A DNA stretch of 64,000 nt from Actinospica robiniae DSM 44927 (GTDB lineage: Bacteria > Actinomycetota > Actinomycetes > Streptomycetales > Catenulisporaceae), in the NCBI RefSeq assembly GCF_000504285.1, contig NZ_KI632511.1:5252154-5316153 (forward strand). The letters run 5' to 3'. Below, in pieces: positions 1 to 9,329 of the stretch. Below the pieces are notes generated by a model. The model saw nothing but the letters and a program-made list of their open reading frames with translations, was not told where the DNA came from and ran no database searches. Every line of letters begins with the position of its first letter. Within the stretch, counting starts at the first letter, position 1. Position numbers and translations under genes: made by a program.

Positions 1-559
1 GCGGCGTGGCCGGGACGAACACGACCGCTGAGACACTCTCGTCCGGCTCCGAGCGCAGCACGTCCACCATGCCCTCGCCGTCCATCCACGCGGTGGTGAA
101 CCCGCCGACGAGACAGGGGGCGACGTTGTCCGGATGGCCCTCGAGCTCGGTGGCCAGATCGAGCGCGCCGTAGGCGTCCATCCGCAGTTCGCCGTCGGCG
201 ACCGCGGCCCGCGCGGCCATGATGCCGGCGCAGATCGCGGCCGAGGACGAACCGAGGCCGCGCCCGTGCGGGATCCGGTTGACGCAGTGCACGCGCAGCC
301 CCGGCGGCTGGCCGCCGAGCCGGTCGAACGCGGCTCGCAGGGACCTGACGACCAGGTGCGTCTCGTCCAAGGGCACTGATCCGGCGCCCTCGCCCTCCAC
401 GGTCACCTCCAGCCCGGACCCGGTCACCTCGACGGTGACCTCGTCGCGCAGTTCGAGCGCGAGTCCGAACGCGTCGAAACCCGGGCCCAGGTTGGCGCTG
501 GTGGCCGGCGGCCGGACGGTGACCGGCCCGGGGGCGTACGAGGCGGGCACCGGGCTCAC
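1..559 (-). CDS. thrB: Homoserine kinase, C-terminus beyond window edge
   Basis: Phosphorylates L-homoserine to O-phosphohomoserine, the substrate of the adjacent threonine synthase. The visible N-terminal 186 residues start [11 protein letters not shown] and contain the GHMP-kinase ATP-binding loop [11 protein letters not shown], preceded by the conserved [12 protein letters not shown] segment. The GTG start overlaps the thrC stop by four bases (GTGA), so translation is probably coupled to thrC. The gene runs off the left edge, so the C-terminal GHMP domain is not seen. Identification is secure from motif and context. Confidence 0.95.
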   Translation of the reverse strand, partial: MSPVPASYAPGPVTVRPPATSANLGPGFDAFGLALELRDEVTVEVTGSGLEVTVEGEGAGSVPLDETHLVVRSLRAAFDRLGGQPPGLRVHCVNRIPHGRGLGSSSAAICAGIMAARAAVADGELRMDAYGALDLATELEGHPDNVAPCLVGGFTTAWMDGEGMVDVLRSEPDESVSAVVFVPATP

Positions 560-1638
560 GCGAGCCCCAGCACCCCGGCGGCGGAGACCACGTCGCACGC
601 CACCTTGGGCGGCTGCGGCGCGCCGTTGATGGCCCAGTCCGCGTCCTTGAGCCCGTTGCCGGTGACCGTCACGGTGATCCGCTGGCCCGGGTCCAGCCGG
701 CCCTCGCGGGTCAGCTTGAGCAGCCCGGCCACGCCGGCCGCGCTGGCGGGCTCCACGAACACGCCCTCCTTCGAGGACAGCAGCCGGTAGGCGGAGAGGA
801 TCTCCCGGTCGGTCACCGCCTCGATCAGGCCGCCGGAGTCCTCGCGCGCGGCCACGGCCAGGTCCCAGGACGCCGGGTTGCCGATCCGGATGGCGGTGGC
901 GATGGTCTGCGGGTGGCTGACCGGGCCGCCGGAGACGAACGGGGCCGCGCCCGCGGCCTGGAAGCCGAACATCCGCGGCCGGTGCGTGGCGATCCCGTCG
1001 CGGGCGTACTCCGAGTAGCCCATCCAGTAGGCCGAGATGTTGCCCGCGTTGCCCACCGGCAGCACGTGCACGTCCGGCGCGTCGCCGAGCTCGTCCACGA
1101 TCTCGAAGGCGGCGGTCTTCTGGCCGGCCAGCCGGTCCGGGTTGATGGAGTTGACCACGGCCACCGGGTACTGCTCGCCGAGCTCGCGCACCATGGTCAG
1201 GCAGTCGTCGAAGTTGCCCGCCACCTGCAGGATCTTCGCGCCGTGGGCCAGCGCCTGGCTGAGCTTGCCCATGGCGATCTTGCCGTCCGGGATCAGCACC
1301 GCGCACATCATCCCGGCGCGCACCGCGTACGCGGCCGCCGAGGCGCTGGTGTTGCCGGTGGACCCGCAGATCACGGCCTTGGCCCCGGCCTCGGCGGCCT
1401 TGGAGATGGCCATGGTCATGCCGCGGTCCTTGAACGAGCCGGTCGGGTTCATCCCCTCGACCTTCAGGTGCACCTCGCAGCCGGTGAGCTCGGACACGGT
1501 CGGCGCGTAGACCAGCGGCGTGCCCCCCTCGCCCAGCGTGACCACCGGGGTGTCCGCGGACACCGGGAGCCGGTCCCGGTACTCCTCGATCAGCCCGCGC
1601 CATGCTCGCCCGACCCGCTGGCCAGTCTGGACCGTCAT
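556..1638 (-). CDS. thrC: Threonine synthase
   Basis: PLP enzyme converting O-phosphohomoserine to threonine. The 360-residue protein has the PLP-lysine motif SFKDRG (Lys about residue 70) and a Gly/Ser/Thr-rich phosphate-binding loop, GSTGNTSAS. Length fits the short bacterial class of threonine synthases. ATG is preceded by AGGAG about 8 nt upstream. It is the middle gene of hom-thrC-thrB, about 95 bp after hom and overlapping thrB by 4 bp, so the threonine branch is probably one transcript. Confidence 0.97.
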   Translation of the reverse strand: MTVQTGQRVGRAWRGLIEEYRDRLPVSADTPVVTLGEGGTPLVYAPTVSELTGCEVHLKVEGMNPTGSFKDRGMTMAISKAAEAGAKAVICGSTGNTSASAAAYAVRAGMMCAVLIPDGKIAMGKLSQALAHGAKILQVAGNFDDCLTMVRELGEQYPVAVVNSINPDRLAGQKTAAFEIVDELGDAPDVHVLPVGNAGNISAYWMGYSEYARDGIATHRPRMFGFQAAGAAPFVSGGPVSHPQTIATAIRIGNPASWDLAVAAREDSGGLIEAVTDREILSAYRLLSSKEGVFVEPASAAGVAGLLKLTREGRLDPGQRITVTVTGNGLKDADWAINGAPQPPKVACDVVSAAGVLGLA

Positions 1639-1733
1639 GCTGCGCTCTCCTGTCGGATTCCGATCGTCCCGTCGGACTCTGGGGTTGTCATGGTGCTGGA
1701 TGGGCCGGGCGCGTGTCGATACCGCGAGCGCGG

Positions 1734-3026
1734 CTATTCGCCCTCGACGCGCATGACCGAGGCGACCGCGCGCACCGTCGGCAGCGCCCGCAGCCGCTCC
1801 ACCGTGCCGCTCAGCGCCGCGTCCGAGGCCACGTGGGTGGCCACCACCAGCCGCGCGTCCTCGTTCCGGCCGGACTGGCGCACGGTCTGGATGGACACGT
1901 CCTGCTGCGCGAAGATCTGGGCGACCTGCGCGAGCACGCCCGCCTTGTCGTCCACGTCGAGCGAGATGTGGTAGCGGGTGCTGGCCTCGCCCATCGGGCC
2001 CACCCGCAGGTCGGCGTAGGCGGAGACGGCCGGGGCGCGGCCGCCGTTGACCTTGTTGCGGCAGACCGCGACCAGGTCGCCGAGCACCGCGCTGGCCGTC
2101 GGGGTGCCGCCCGCGCCGGGGCCGTAGAACATCAGCTGGCCGGCCGCCTCGGACTCGACGAACACCGCGTTGTACGCCTCGCGCACGCCCGCCAGCGGGT
2201 GGGTGCGCGGGATCATCGCCGGGTGCACCCGCGCGGTGACCGACTCGCGCGCCGCGTCCACCTCGCAGATCGCCAGGAGCTTGACCACGGAGCCCATCTC
2301 GCGGGCCGAGGCCACGTCCGACGCGCTCACCTCGGTGATGCCCTCGCGGTACACGTCCGCGGCGGTGACCTTGGTGTGGAAGGCCAGGGAGGCGAGGATC
2401 GCGGCCTTCGCGGCGGCGTCGAAGCCCTCGACGTCCGCGGTCGGGTCGGCCTCGGCGTACCCGAGCTCGGTGGCCTCGTCCAGCGCCTCGTCGAAGCCGG
2501 CGCCGGTGGAGTCCATCCGGTCCAGGATGAAGTTGGTGGTGCCGTTGACGATGCCGAGCACCCGCTTGACCTTGTCGCCCACCAGCGACTCGCGCAGCGG
2601 GCGCAGCAGCGGGATGGCCCCGGCCACCGCGGCCTCGTAGTACAGGTCGACGCCGTGCTTCTCGGCCGCCGCGTGCAGCTGCGCGCCGTGCTCGGCCAGC
2701 AGGGCCTTGTTCGCGGTCACGACGCTCGCGCCGTTCTCCATCGCGGCCAGGATCAGGCTGCGCGCGGGCTCGATGCCGCCGATCACCTCGATGACCACGT
2801 CCACGCCGGGCCGGGACACCAGCTCGCGGGCGTCGCTGGTGAACAGCGCCGGGTCCACCGGGAGGTCGCGGGCGCGGCCGGGACGGCGCACGGCGATGCC
2901 GGCCAGCTCGACCCCGGCCCCTATCCGCGCGCCCAGGTCGGCCGCGGTGCTCGTCATGAGCCGGGCCACCTCGGAGCCGACGACCCCGCAGCCCAACAAC
3001 GCCACCTTGAGTGGGCGTTCGCTCAT
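1734..3026 (-). CDS. hom: Homoserine dehydrogenase
   Basis: Reduces aspartate semialdehyde to homoserine with NAD(P)H, the entry to the Thr/Met branch. The 430-residue protein has an N-terminal Rossmann motif GCGVVGSEV (about 12-20), the catalytic domain with [11 protein letters not shown], and a C-terminal ACT domain (about 350-430, [18 protein letters not shown]) that in this family mediates threonine feedback inhibition. I chose ATG at 3026 ([12 protein letters not shown]) because it begins just before the Rossmann strand and has AGAGG upstream. A hairpin lies in the 107 bp between this start and the lysA stop. Confidence 0.97.
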   Translation of the reverse strand: MSERPLKVALLGCGVVGSEVARLMTSTAADLGARIGAGVELAGIAVRRPGRARDLPVDPALFTSDARELVSRPGVDVVIEVIGGIEPARSLILAAMENGASVVTANKALLAEHGAQLHAAAEKHGVDLYYEAAVAGAIPLLRPLRESLVGDKVKRVLGIVNGTTNFILDRMDSTGAGFDEALDEATELGYAEADPTADVEGFDAAAKAAILASLAFHTKVTAADVYREGITEVSASDVASAREMGSVVKLLAICEVDAARESVTARVHPAMIPRTHPLAGVREAYNAVFVESEAAGQLMFYGPGAGGTPTASAVLGDLVAVCRNKVNGGRAPAVSAYADLRVGPMGEASTRYHISLDVDDKAGVLAQVAQIFAQQDVSIQTVRQSGRNEDARLVVATHVASDAALSGTVERLRALPTVRAVASVMRVEGE

Positions 3027-3064
3027 GATCCGAAACCTCTCGTATCTTCGCTCGTGTTGCCTAA

Positions 3065-3113
3065 GTCTCACCCGTCGATCCGCGGAAATCCTCCGGCGTC
3101 CGCAGGGTGAGAC
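3065..3113 (-). terminator. Inverted repeat between lysA and hom
   Basis: GTCTCACCC (3065-3073) pairs perfectly with GGGTGAGAC (3105-3113). Inside the loop GCGGA (3082-3086) can pair with TCCGC (3099-3103), giving a two-part hairpin. No T-tract follows on either strand, so it could be a weak lysA terminator, a processing site or an attenuator in the hom leader. Confidence 0.45.
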
Positions 3114-3133
3114 CGGAAATTTCAGATGCCGCG

Positions 3134-4558
3134 CTAACCGAGATCCAGCGCGAGCAGATCGTCCTCGGTCTCCCGCCGCACCAGGACCCGGTCGGTCCCG
3201 TCGTGCACGGCGACGACCGGCGGACGCAGCGCGTGGTTGTAGTTCGAGGCCATCGACCGGCAGTACGCGCCGGTCGCCGGCACCGCGAGCAGGTCGCCCG
3301 GGCGCACGTCCGCGGGCAGCCAGACGTCCTTGACCACGATGTCGCCCGCCTCGCAGTGCTTGCCGACCACGCGCGCCAGCATCGGCTCGGCCTCCGAGGT
3401 GCGCGAGACCAGCGCACAGCTGTAGACCGCGTCGTAGAGCGCCGTGCGGATGTTGTCGCTCATGCCGCCGTCCACCGAGACGTACGTGCGCAGGCCCTCG
3501 AGCACCTTGACCGTGCCCACCTCGTAGAGCGTGATCCCGGGCGGACCGGAGATGGCCCGGCCCGGCTCCACCGTGATCCGCGGCGTCGGCAGCGAGTAGC
3601 CGAAGCACTCGCGTGCCACGATCGCCTTGAGCGCGGCGACGATGCTGAACGCGTCCTGCGGGTCGTCCTCGCTGGTGTAGGCGATGCCGAGGCCGCCGCC
3701 GAGGTCGAGCTCGGGCAGCACCAGGCCGTGCTCCTCGCGGATCGCGGCCAGCAGCCCGACGGCGCGGTGCGCGGCCGTCTCGAAGCCGGCCGTGTCGAAG
3801 ATCTGCGAGCCGATGTGCGAGTGCAGGCCGACCAGCTCCAGCGCGGCCGGCTGGTCGCCGCCCGCCTGGAACTTCAGCACGTGCCGCACCGCCTCGGCCG
3901 CCTCGCCGCCGGCCAGCGAGAAGCCGAACTTCTGGTCCTCGTGCGCGGTGGCGATGAACTCGTGCGTGTGCGCCTCGACCCCGACCGTCACCCGGACCAT
4001 GACCGAGGCCGTCACACCGCGCTCGAGCGCAGCCGCGCCGAGCCGGTCTATCTCGTCGTGCGAGTCGAGCACGAACCGGCCGACGCCGGCGTCGAGCGCG
4101 CGGCCGAGCTCGGCCACCGACTTGTTGTTGCCGTGGAAGGTGATCCGGTGCGCCGGGAACTCGGCCGCCAGCGCCACCGCGAGCTCGCCGCCGGAACAGA
4201 CGTCGAGCCCGAGGCCCTCCTCGGCCGCCCAGCGCGCGATCGCCTTGGACAGGAAGGACTTGCCGGCGTAGTGCACCGGCGGCTCCTGCGGATCGAAGCT
4301 GCCGAACGCGGCCAGCCAGGTACGGGCCCTGCGACGCCAGTCCGCCTCGTCGATGACGTAGCTGGGCGTGCCCTGACGCCGCGCCAGTTCGCGCACGCCG
4401 AGCCCGCCGAGGGTCAGCTCGCCCTCCTCGTCGCGCGCGGCGGTTATCGGCCAGACCTTCGGATCCAGCGCGTTCAGATCGGCCGGCGGCGCGCCGACCC
4501 CGCCGGCGGTCAGGACGTCGGCGTAGCGGGGTCCGGCCGGATGCGCGGCTCGGCTCAT
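3134..4558 (-). CDS. lysA: Diaminopimelate decarboxylase
   Basis: Decarboxylates meso-diaminopimelate to L-lysine using PLP. The 474-residue protein is a fold-III PLP enzyme: the Schiff-base lysine lies in HYAGKSFL (Lys about 100), the GNNKS motif follows, GGGLGI supplies the phosphate-binding loop, and a C-terminal beta domain carries GAYCRSMASNYN. ATG at 4558 has GAGGTGG upstream. It lies between argS and hom, the usual actinobacterial arrangement. Confidence 0.97.
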   Translation of the reverse strand: MSRAAHPAGPRYADVLTAGGVGAPPADLNALDPKVWPITAARDEEGELTLGGLGVRELARRQGTPSYVIDEADWRRRARTWLAAFGSFDPQEPPVHYAGKSFLSKAIARWAAEEGLGLDVCSGGELAVALAAEFPAHRITFHGNNKSVAELGRALDAGVGRFVLDSHDEIDRLGAAALERGVTASVMVRVTVGVEAHTHEFIATAHEDQKFGFSLAGGEAAEAVRHVLKFQAGGDQPAALELVGLHSHIGSQIFDTAGFETAAHRAVGLLAAIREEHGLVLPELDLGGGLGIAYTSEDDPQDAFSIVAALKAIVARECFGYSLPTPRITVEPGRAISGPPGITLYEVGTVKVLEGLRTYVSVDGGMSDNIRTALYDAVYSCALVSRTSEAEPMLARVVGKHCEAGDIVVKDVWLPADVRPGDLLAVPATGAYCRSMASNYNHALRPPVVAVHDGTDRVLVRRETEDDLLALDLG

Positions 4559-4681
4559 ACGACCACCTCGCTAGCGCCCGGTCGGCGCATTCGCGCGGGC
4601 ACTGTGCTTGACGATTCGCTCGCAAGCTCGCTCATTCGGTCCCCTCGGGAATCAAGTACAGCCGGCGACTGGAGGGCGGGA

Positions 4682-6358
4682 TCACATGCGCTCGGGCGCG
4701 GACACGCCGAGCAGGCCGAGGCCGTTGGCGAGCACCGTCTGCGCCGCCTCGGCCAGCCACATCCGGGCCCGGGTGAGCTCGAGCGGCAGCTCCAGGTCGC
4801 CCTTCGGCAGAATCCGGCACTCGTCGTAGAACCGGTGGTAGTCCCGCGCCAGCTCCTCGAGGTACTGCGCGATCCGGTGCGCCTCGCGCAGCTCGCCCGC
4901 CTGGGCGATCACCCGCGGGAACTCGCCGAGCTTGCCGAGCAGCTCGTTCTCCTTCGGGTGGGTCAGCAGCGCCGGGTCGAAGTCCCCGGCCGAGCCCCTG
5001 TCGATGTCCAGCTGCGCGGCCATCCGCTTGACCGAGCACATCCGCGCGTGCGCGTACTGGATGTAGTAGACCGGGTTGTCGGTGGCCTGCTTGGTCAGCA
5101 GGTCGATGTCGAGGGTGATGTTCGAGTCGGTCGACTGGCGCACCAGCGAGTAGCGCGCCGCGTCGACGCCGATCCACTCCACCACGTCGTCGATCGTGAT
5201 GATGTTGCCGGCCCGCTTGGACATGCGGACCTCTTCGCCGTCCTTGAGCATCTTCACGAACTGCCCGATCAGGACCTCGATGTCCTTGTCCGGGTCGGCA
5301 CCGGCGCAGGCCACGATCGCCTTGAGCCGTCCCACGTACCCGTGGTGGTCGGCGCCGAGCAGGTAGATCGCCGGCGCGAAGCCGCGGTCGCGCTTGTTCA
5401 GGAAGTACGCCGCGTCCGAGGCGAAGTACGTGGTCTCGCCGCTCGAGCGCACCAGCACCCGGTCCCGGTCGTCGCCGAAGTCGGTGGTGCGCAGCCAGAC
5501 CGCGCCGTCCTGGTCGAAGACGTGCCCCTGCTCGCGCAGCCGCTCGATGGCCTGGGCCACCGCGCCCGAGTCGTGCAGCGACTGCTCGGAGAACCAGACG
5601 TCGAAGTGCGTGCCGAAATCCTCGGTGGACTGCTTGATCTGAGCGGTCATCAGCTTCAGGCCGGCCGCGCGGAAGACGGCGAGCTGCTCGTCCTCGGGCA
5701 GCGCGAGCACGCCCGTGTTCTCCTCGACGATCCGCCGGGCGATGTCGCCGATGTACTGGCCGACGTAGCCGTCCTCGGGCACCGGCCGGCCGTGCGCGGC
5801 GGCGTGCAGCGAGGCGGCGAACTTGTCGATCTGGGTGCCGGCGTCGTTGATGTAGTACTCGGCGACGACCTCGGCCCCGCTCGCCCGCAGGATCCGCGCC
5901 AGCGAGTCGCCGACCGCGGCCCAGCGCACGCCGCCGATGTGGATCGGGCCGGTCGGGTTGGCCGAGATGAACTCGAGGTTGATCCGCTGCCCGGCGAAGG
6001 TGTCGGTGCGCCCGTACTCGGCGCCCGCCTGCACGACGGTGCGGGCCAGCTCGCCCTGCGTCGCGGCGTCGAAGGTGATGTTGAGGAACCCGGGCCCGGC
6101 CACCTCGGCGCTCTTGATCCCCGCGGCGTGCGCCAGCCGCGTCGCGAGCAGCCCGGCCACGTCCCGCGACGCCAGCCCGGAGGGCTTGGCCAGACGCAGG
6201 GCGACGTTGGTGGCGTAGTCGCCGTGCTCGCGGTTCTTCGGCCGCTCGACGACGACCTCCAGCGAAGCCAGGACGTCGGCGGGCAGGGCAAGCTCCCCGG
6301 CGTCCACACTGGTGCGGATCGCGGTGAGCACGGTGGCGGAGAGTTCTGCGGGGGTCAC
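4682..6358 (-). CDS. argS: Arginyl-tRNA synthetase
   Basis: Charges tRNA-Arg. I place the start at GTG 6358 (MTPAELSATVLTAIRTS), giving 558 residues; longer readings add Arg-rich sequence unlike the family. The N-terminal Add-1 domain is followed by the class I signature as PTGPIHIGG (HIGG about 140-143) and a KMSKS variant RMSKRAGN, then the all-alpha anticodon-binding domain. TAGCCT lies 7 nt before the GTG with no Shine-Dalgarno, which argues for a leaderless start. lysA follows 123 bp downstream. Confidence 0.96.
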   Translation of the reverse strand: MTPAELSATVLTAIRTSVDAGELALPADVLASLEVVVERPKNREHGDYATNVALRLAKPSGLASRDVAGLLATRLAHAAGIKSAEVAGPGFLNITFDAATQGELARTVVQAGAEYGRTDTFAGQRINLEFISANPTGPIHIGGVRWAAVGDSLARILRASGAEVVAEYYINDAGTQIDKFAASLHAAAHGRPVPEDGYVGQYIGDIARRIVEENTGVLALPEDEQLAVFRAAGLKLMTAQIKQSTEDFGTHFDVWFSEQSLHDSGAVAQAIERLREQGHVFDQDGAVWLRTTDFGDDRDRVLVRSSGETTYFASDAAYFLNKRDRGFAPAIYLLGADHHGYVGRLKAIVACAGADPDKDIEVLIGQFVKMLKDGEEVRMSKRAGNIITIDDVVEWIGVDAARYSLVRQSTDSNITLDIDLLTKQATDNPVYYIQYAHARMCSVKRMAAQLDIDRGSAGDFDPALLTHPKENELLGKLGEFPRVIAQAGELREAHRIAQYLEELARDYHRFYDECRILPKGDLELPLELTRARMWLAEAAQTVLANGLGLLGVSAPERM

Positions 6359-6365
6359 GAGGTCA

Positions 6366-6371
6366 AGGCTA
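6366..6371 (-). promoter_or_regulatory. Predicted -10 of argS
   Basis: TAGCCT on the minus strand, 7 nt before the GTG start of argS; no convincing -35 is seen. It decides the short start over the N-terminally extended reading. Confidence 0.5.
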
Positions 6372-6491
6372 CGGGACCGCGAGGGCGCGGCCCCAATCCG
6401 CCCGGCTCGCGGACACGCGCTGCGTCGACGCCGTGTTCGACGTCGGGTGCGTCGGCGATCCGGCGCGGCGACCCGGCGAGCATCCGAACCG

Positions 6492-7022
6492 TCAGCGACC
6501 CTGCGGTCGTCCACCCGCGCGGCGCGGCGGCAGCGGCTCTTCGCCCGCGTCGAGCACCTCGAGGATCCGCCGCAGCTCTCCCTGCTCGGCCGGCCCGAGC
6601 TTGGCGAACAGCTGCTCGGCCGCCTCGGCGCGCATCCGCCCGACTCGGCTGAGCACGTCCTCGCCGGCGTCGGTGAGCACCACGATGGTCGCCCGGCGGT
6701 CGGTCGGGTCGTTCTGCCGGGCCACGAAGCCGGCCGACTCGAGCGTGTCCACCATGGACGTGATCGACCGCGGCACCACCTCGAGCGCCTGGGCCAGGTC
6801 CGCCATCCGCGGCCGCTCGTAGCGGGAGATCACCCGCAGCGCCCTGGCCTGCGCCTCGGTCAGGCCGAACTGGTCGTACGAGGGCGCCGAGCGCCGTCGG
6901 ATACGGTGCGCGGTGCGCAGGTAGAGCTCGGCCAAGCCCGGCTCCGCCCCCGCCGTCTTCGCCGTGTCGCGCGCCGTGTCCGTCGGAGCGCCTGCGGATT
7001 CAAGGTCGGACGCTAGGGTCAT
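6492..7022 (-). CDS. MarR-family transcriptional regulator
   Basis: Dimeric winged-helix repressor, 176 residues. The helix-turn-helix and wing can be read as RPRMADLAQALEVVPRSITS followed by LESAGFVARQNDPTDRRATIVVLTDAGE, the typical MarR recognition helix and DxRR wing (about 65-115). The protein ends in an Arg/Pro-rich tail. No adjacent transporter or enzyme hints at the ligand. ATG 7022 is preferred because TAGACT lies 8 nt upstream; a GTG two codons further upstream is possible. Confidence 0.9.
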   Translation of the reverse strand: MTLASDLESAGAPTDTARDTAKTAGAEPGLAELYLRTAHRIRRRSAPSYDQFGLTEAQARALRVISRYERPRMADLAQALEVVPRSITSMVDTLESAGFVARQNDPTDRRATIVVLTDAGEDVLSRVGRMRAEAAEQLFAKLGPAEQGELRRILEVLDAGEEPLPPRRAGGRPQGR

Positions 7023-7030
7023 GGTCACAC

Positions 7031-7036
7031 AGTCTA
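7031..7036 (-). promoter_or_regulatory. Predicted -10 of the marR gene
   Basis: TAGACT sits 8 nt before the marR ATG. Its first three bases are the stop codon of the upstream receiver gene, so marR probably has its own promoter despite the 11-bp gap. Confidence 0.45.
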
Positions 7037-7519
7037 TTTGTAGGAAGTGTCGGGAAGGCGGGCCCCGGCCGGAAAAGCTGAAGCCCGACTGAAGACTACC
7101 TTCCGGACCGTACGGACCAGCTCCTGCGGATCGAACGGTTTGGTCAGATACGCCTGCACGCCCAACTCCCGCCCCCGCACCAGGTCGCACTCCTGCGCGC
7201 ACGCCGTCACCATGACCACCGGCAGCTCGCGCGTCGCCGCCGCGCCGCGCAGCCGCGCCAGCGTGGCGAAGCCGTCGAGCCGCGGCATCACGACGTCCAG
7301 GGTGATCGCGTCCGGCACGAGCGAGCGGAGCTGCTCGAGGCAGTCCTGCCCGTCCTCGGCCAGGAACACCTCGAAGCCCTCGAGCTCCAGGTTCACCGCG
7401 ATCAGCTGCCGGATCACCTCGCTGTCGTCCACCACCAGCACCCGCGGCGCACGCCGCCGGCCCGAGGGATCACGCAGCTCAGAGCCGGTTTCCGGGGAGG
7501 GTTCAGGTGCGTCGGCCAC
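7034..7519 (-). CDS. Stand-alone response-regulator receiver (CheY-like)
   Basis: Single phospho-acceptor domain with no output domain, 161 residues from GTG 7519. The acidic pair is in LVVDDSE (Asp31/32), the phospho-acceptor in ITLDVVMPR (Asp75), the switch Thr in MVTAC (about 105) and the invariant Lys in LTKPFD (about 127). A flexible 25-residue leader precedes the domain and a 25-residue tail follows. No histidine kinase is nearby. Start is uncertain: GTG 7528 or TTG 7543 would add 3 or 8 residues, but only GTG 7519 has a TANNNT hexamer (TACCGT) 7 nt upstream. Partner and output unknown. Confidence 0.85.
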   Translation of the reverse strand: MADAPEPSPETGSELRDPSGRRRAPRVLVVDDSEVIRQLIAVNLELEGFEVFLAEDGQDCLEQLRSLVPDAITLDVVMPRLDGFATLARLRGAAATRELPVVMVTACAQECDLVRGRELGVQAYLTKPFDPQELVRTVRKVVFSRASAFPAGARLPDTSYK

Positions 7520-7526
7520 AGTTGAC

Positions 7527-7532
7527 ACGGTA
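7527..7532 (-). promoter_or_regulatory. Predicted -10 of the receiver gene
   Basis: TACCGT, 7 nt upstream of GTG 7519 on the minus strand; supports that start over the two upstream candidates. Confidence 0.4.
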
Positions 7533-7573
7533 CCGCCGGACAAACCCGTGCGCGGGGCGTTCCGCGGAACTGG

Positions 7574-7579
7574 TACAGT
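7574..7579 (+). promoter_or_regulatory. Predicted -10 of tRNA-Arg
   Basis: TACAGT ends 13 nt before the first base of the tRNA. The -35 region is not recognisable. Confidence 0.45.
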
Positions 7580-7592
7580 TCTTCACGTTGCC

Positions 7593-7667
7593 GCCCCCGT
7601 AGCTCAGGGGATAGAGCACCGCCCTCCGGAGGCGGTGGCGTAGGTTCGAATCCTACCGGGGGCACCA
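7593..7667 (+). tRNA. tRNA-Arg, anticodon CCG
   Basis: Complete cloverleaf of 75 nt with encoded CCA. Acceptor GCCCCCG pairs with CGGGGGC, D-stem is GCTC/GAGC, anticodon stem CCGCC/GGCGG encloses loop CTCCGGA (anticodon CCG, reading CGG), and T-stem GTAGG/CCTAC encloses TTCGAAT. CGG should be a frequent arginine codon in this GC-rich genome. Confidence 0.97.
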
Positions 7668-7680
7668 CGAGTCACACCGC

Positions 7681-7715
7681 AAGCCGCAGCCGGTCAGGCC
7701 GCGGCTTTCTATTTG
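7681..7715 (+). terminator. Rho-independent terminator of tRNA-Arg
   Basis: AAGCCGC (7681-7687) pairs with GCGGCTT (7701-7707), extended by GCC/GGC across one mismatch, and is followed by TTTCTATTT. It lies 14 nt after the tRNA CCA end. Confidence 0.85.
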
Positions 7716-7831
7716 TCCGTACGGCGTTTACCGGCCGCGACCCGACGCCAGCGACACCTCGCCATCTCATGTTTACTTAATGCCCGAGCCCTAGCTTGGG
7801 GCGCACAACGCTCGCTGCGAAAGCTGAACTG

Positions 7832-9286
7832 ATGACGTCTGACGTACTTCACCGGGACCGAGTCGATGAGGAGCCGGAGTCTCCGGGCGAGCCGGAGGAG
7901 CCGGAGGAGCAGGCGGGCCGGTTGATCGCCGGGGAGCCGGCGCGGCGGTTCGTGTGGGTGGCGCTGGGGTTGTTCGCCCTCGCGGTCGCGATGGTGTTCA
8001 TCGCGGTGGTGCGCGCGCCGGAGATGTCGATCACAGACGAGGCACCGCACGCGGATTACGCCTACCGCGCCTCGACGCTGCACTTCCCGGCCAAGGGCAC
8101 GCTCATCGCGCCGGAGATGAACTACGAGTCGTACTGCCACGATCAGGCCGGCCTCACGGGCGGTGCCCCGTGCACCGGCCAACCCTCGTTCCCCACCGGG
8201 GTGCCGCAGGACTACACCTTCGGCGACCCGCCGCTCTACTACGTCGTGACCGGCCTGATCGCCCGCGCGGTCAGCCCGATCATGCCGGGGACGCACAACT
8301 TCATCACGGCCGGGCGGGCGGTCGGCGCGCTCTGGCTCTTCCTGGCGATGATGGTGTTCTACCTGGCGCTGCGCCGGTTCCGGGCGGCGTGGCAGTACGC
8401 GGCGGCGGGCGCGGCGTTCCTGCCGCTGGTGCCGGGGGTGCTGGCGTCCACGACGCAGATCACGAGCGACGCGCCGGCCGCGCTCTCGGGGGCGTTGGCC
8501 CTGTTGGTGCTGGCGCGCTACGTCGTCGAGAAGAAGACCGGCTGGGTGCTGCCGCTGCTGGCCACCGTCTTCGCCAGCGCCACCAAGACGCTCAACGGCA
8601 TGCCGATGGTGATCGTGGCCGCGGTGCTCGGGTGCATCGCGATCTCGGCCGCGCGCAAGCGGGACTGGCCGGCGGCCAAACGCGCGGCGCTGGTGGGCTC
8701 GGTCATCTTCGTGTCCTTCTGCGCGGTCTATCTCGTCTGGACGCATTGGCAGAACGGGCGCGGCGTGGCGGACTGGGTGAACCCGAACGCGGCCAACGGC
8801 GTGCCGATAATGGGCTGGACGCTCGGCGACATACTCAGCAACCTGTTCAACACCTTCCAGCACCTGGCCACGATGTACCAGCTGCAGCAGCAGATCAACG
8901 GCGAGACCGTGGTGATCTGGGCGACGCTGCTGACGGTGCTCTTCTGCGCCGCGCCGCTGATGCTGATGACCGCGAGCAAGTCCTACTCCTGGGGCTGGAT
9001 GCTGGGCGCGGCCACCTTCGTCGGGGTCACCTCGATCGCGATCGTGGTGGAGCTTCAGGTGTTCACGGCCAACGACGAGTACTTCGTCCTGGTCTCGGCC
9101 CGCTACGCGCTCGCCTTCATTCCGTGGGTCATCGCCTGTCTCGCGGTGGTCGCCAGCCGGCGCCGGCTGCTGCGCACGAGCACCGGCTTCGTCGTGTTCG
9201 GCTTCGTGCTGATGCTGCTGGCGGAGATGGAATGGTTCACCATGGGCCCGGCGCTGACCAGTAACGCGACCCTGCTCGTCGGCTGA
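7832..9286 (+). CDS. Polytopic membrane protein, glycosyltransferase-C/DUF2142-like
   Basis: 484 residues. A short acidic cytoplasmic N-terminus rich in PEEPEE is followed by about ten hydrophobic segments. The first extracytoplasmic loop carries SITDEAPHADYAYR; an acidic motif at this place is typical of lipid-linked-sugar-dependent GT-C enzymes, and the overall layout recalls the DUF2142 family. A role in transferring a sugar from a polyprenyl phosphate carrier outside the membrane is inference. The GT2-GtrA gene 3 kb downstream could supply such a donor. ATG 7832 chosen over TTG 7796, which adds 12 unlikely residues. No clear Shine-Dalgarno. Confidence 0.7.
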   Translation: MTSDVLHRDRVDEEPESPGEPEEPEEQAGRLIAGEPARRFVWVALGLFALAVAMVFIAVVRAPEMSITDEAPHADYAYRASTLHFPAKGTLIAPEMNYESYCHDQAGLTGGAPCTGQPSFPTGVPQDYTFGDPPLYYVVTGLIARAVSPIMPGTHNFITAGRAVGALWLFLAMMVFYLALRRFRAAWQYAAAGAAFLPLVPGVLASTTQITSDAPAALSGALALLVLARYVVEKKTGWVLPLLATVFASATKTLNGMPMVIVAAVLGCIAISAARKRDWPAAKRAALVGSVIFVSFCAVYLVWTHWQNGRGVADWVNPNAANGVPIMGWTLGDILSNLFNTFQHLATMYQLQQQINGETVVIWATLLTVLFCAAPLMLMTASKSYSWGWMLGAATFVGVTSIAIVVELQVFTANDEYFVLVSARYALAFIPWVIACLAVVASRRRLLRTSTGFVVFGFVLMLLAEMEWFTMGPALTSNATLLVG

Positions 9287-9329
9287 TTCCCGCTAGCGGC
9301 GCGGGTGCGCGCAACGATCTAATGGCGGT

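Noticed and set aside
3107-6652. Very long open frame on the + strand opposite lysA and argS
   Set aside because: It is Arg/His/Val-rich and antisense to two clearly identified genes. High GC removes stop codons from this frame. The same applies to long shadow frames at 1734-4625 (N-terminal part), 31592-35263 and 48088-52050.
7522-7527. TTGACA as -35 of the tRNA-Arg promoter
   Set aside because: It lies 46 bp before the TACAGT -10, too far to pair with it.
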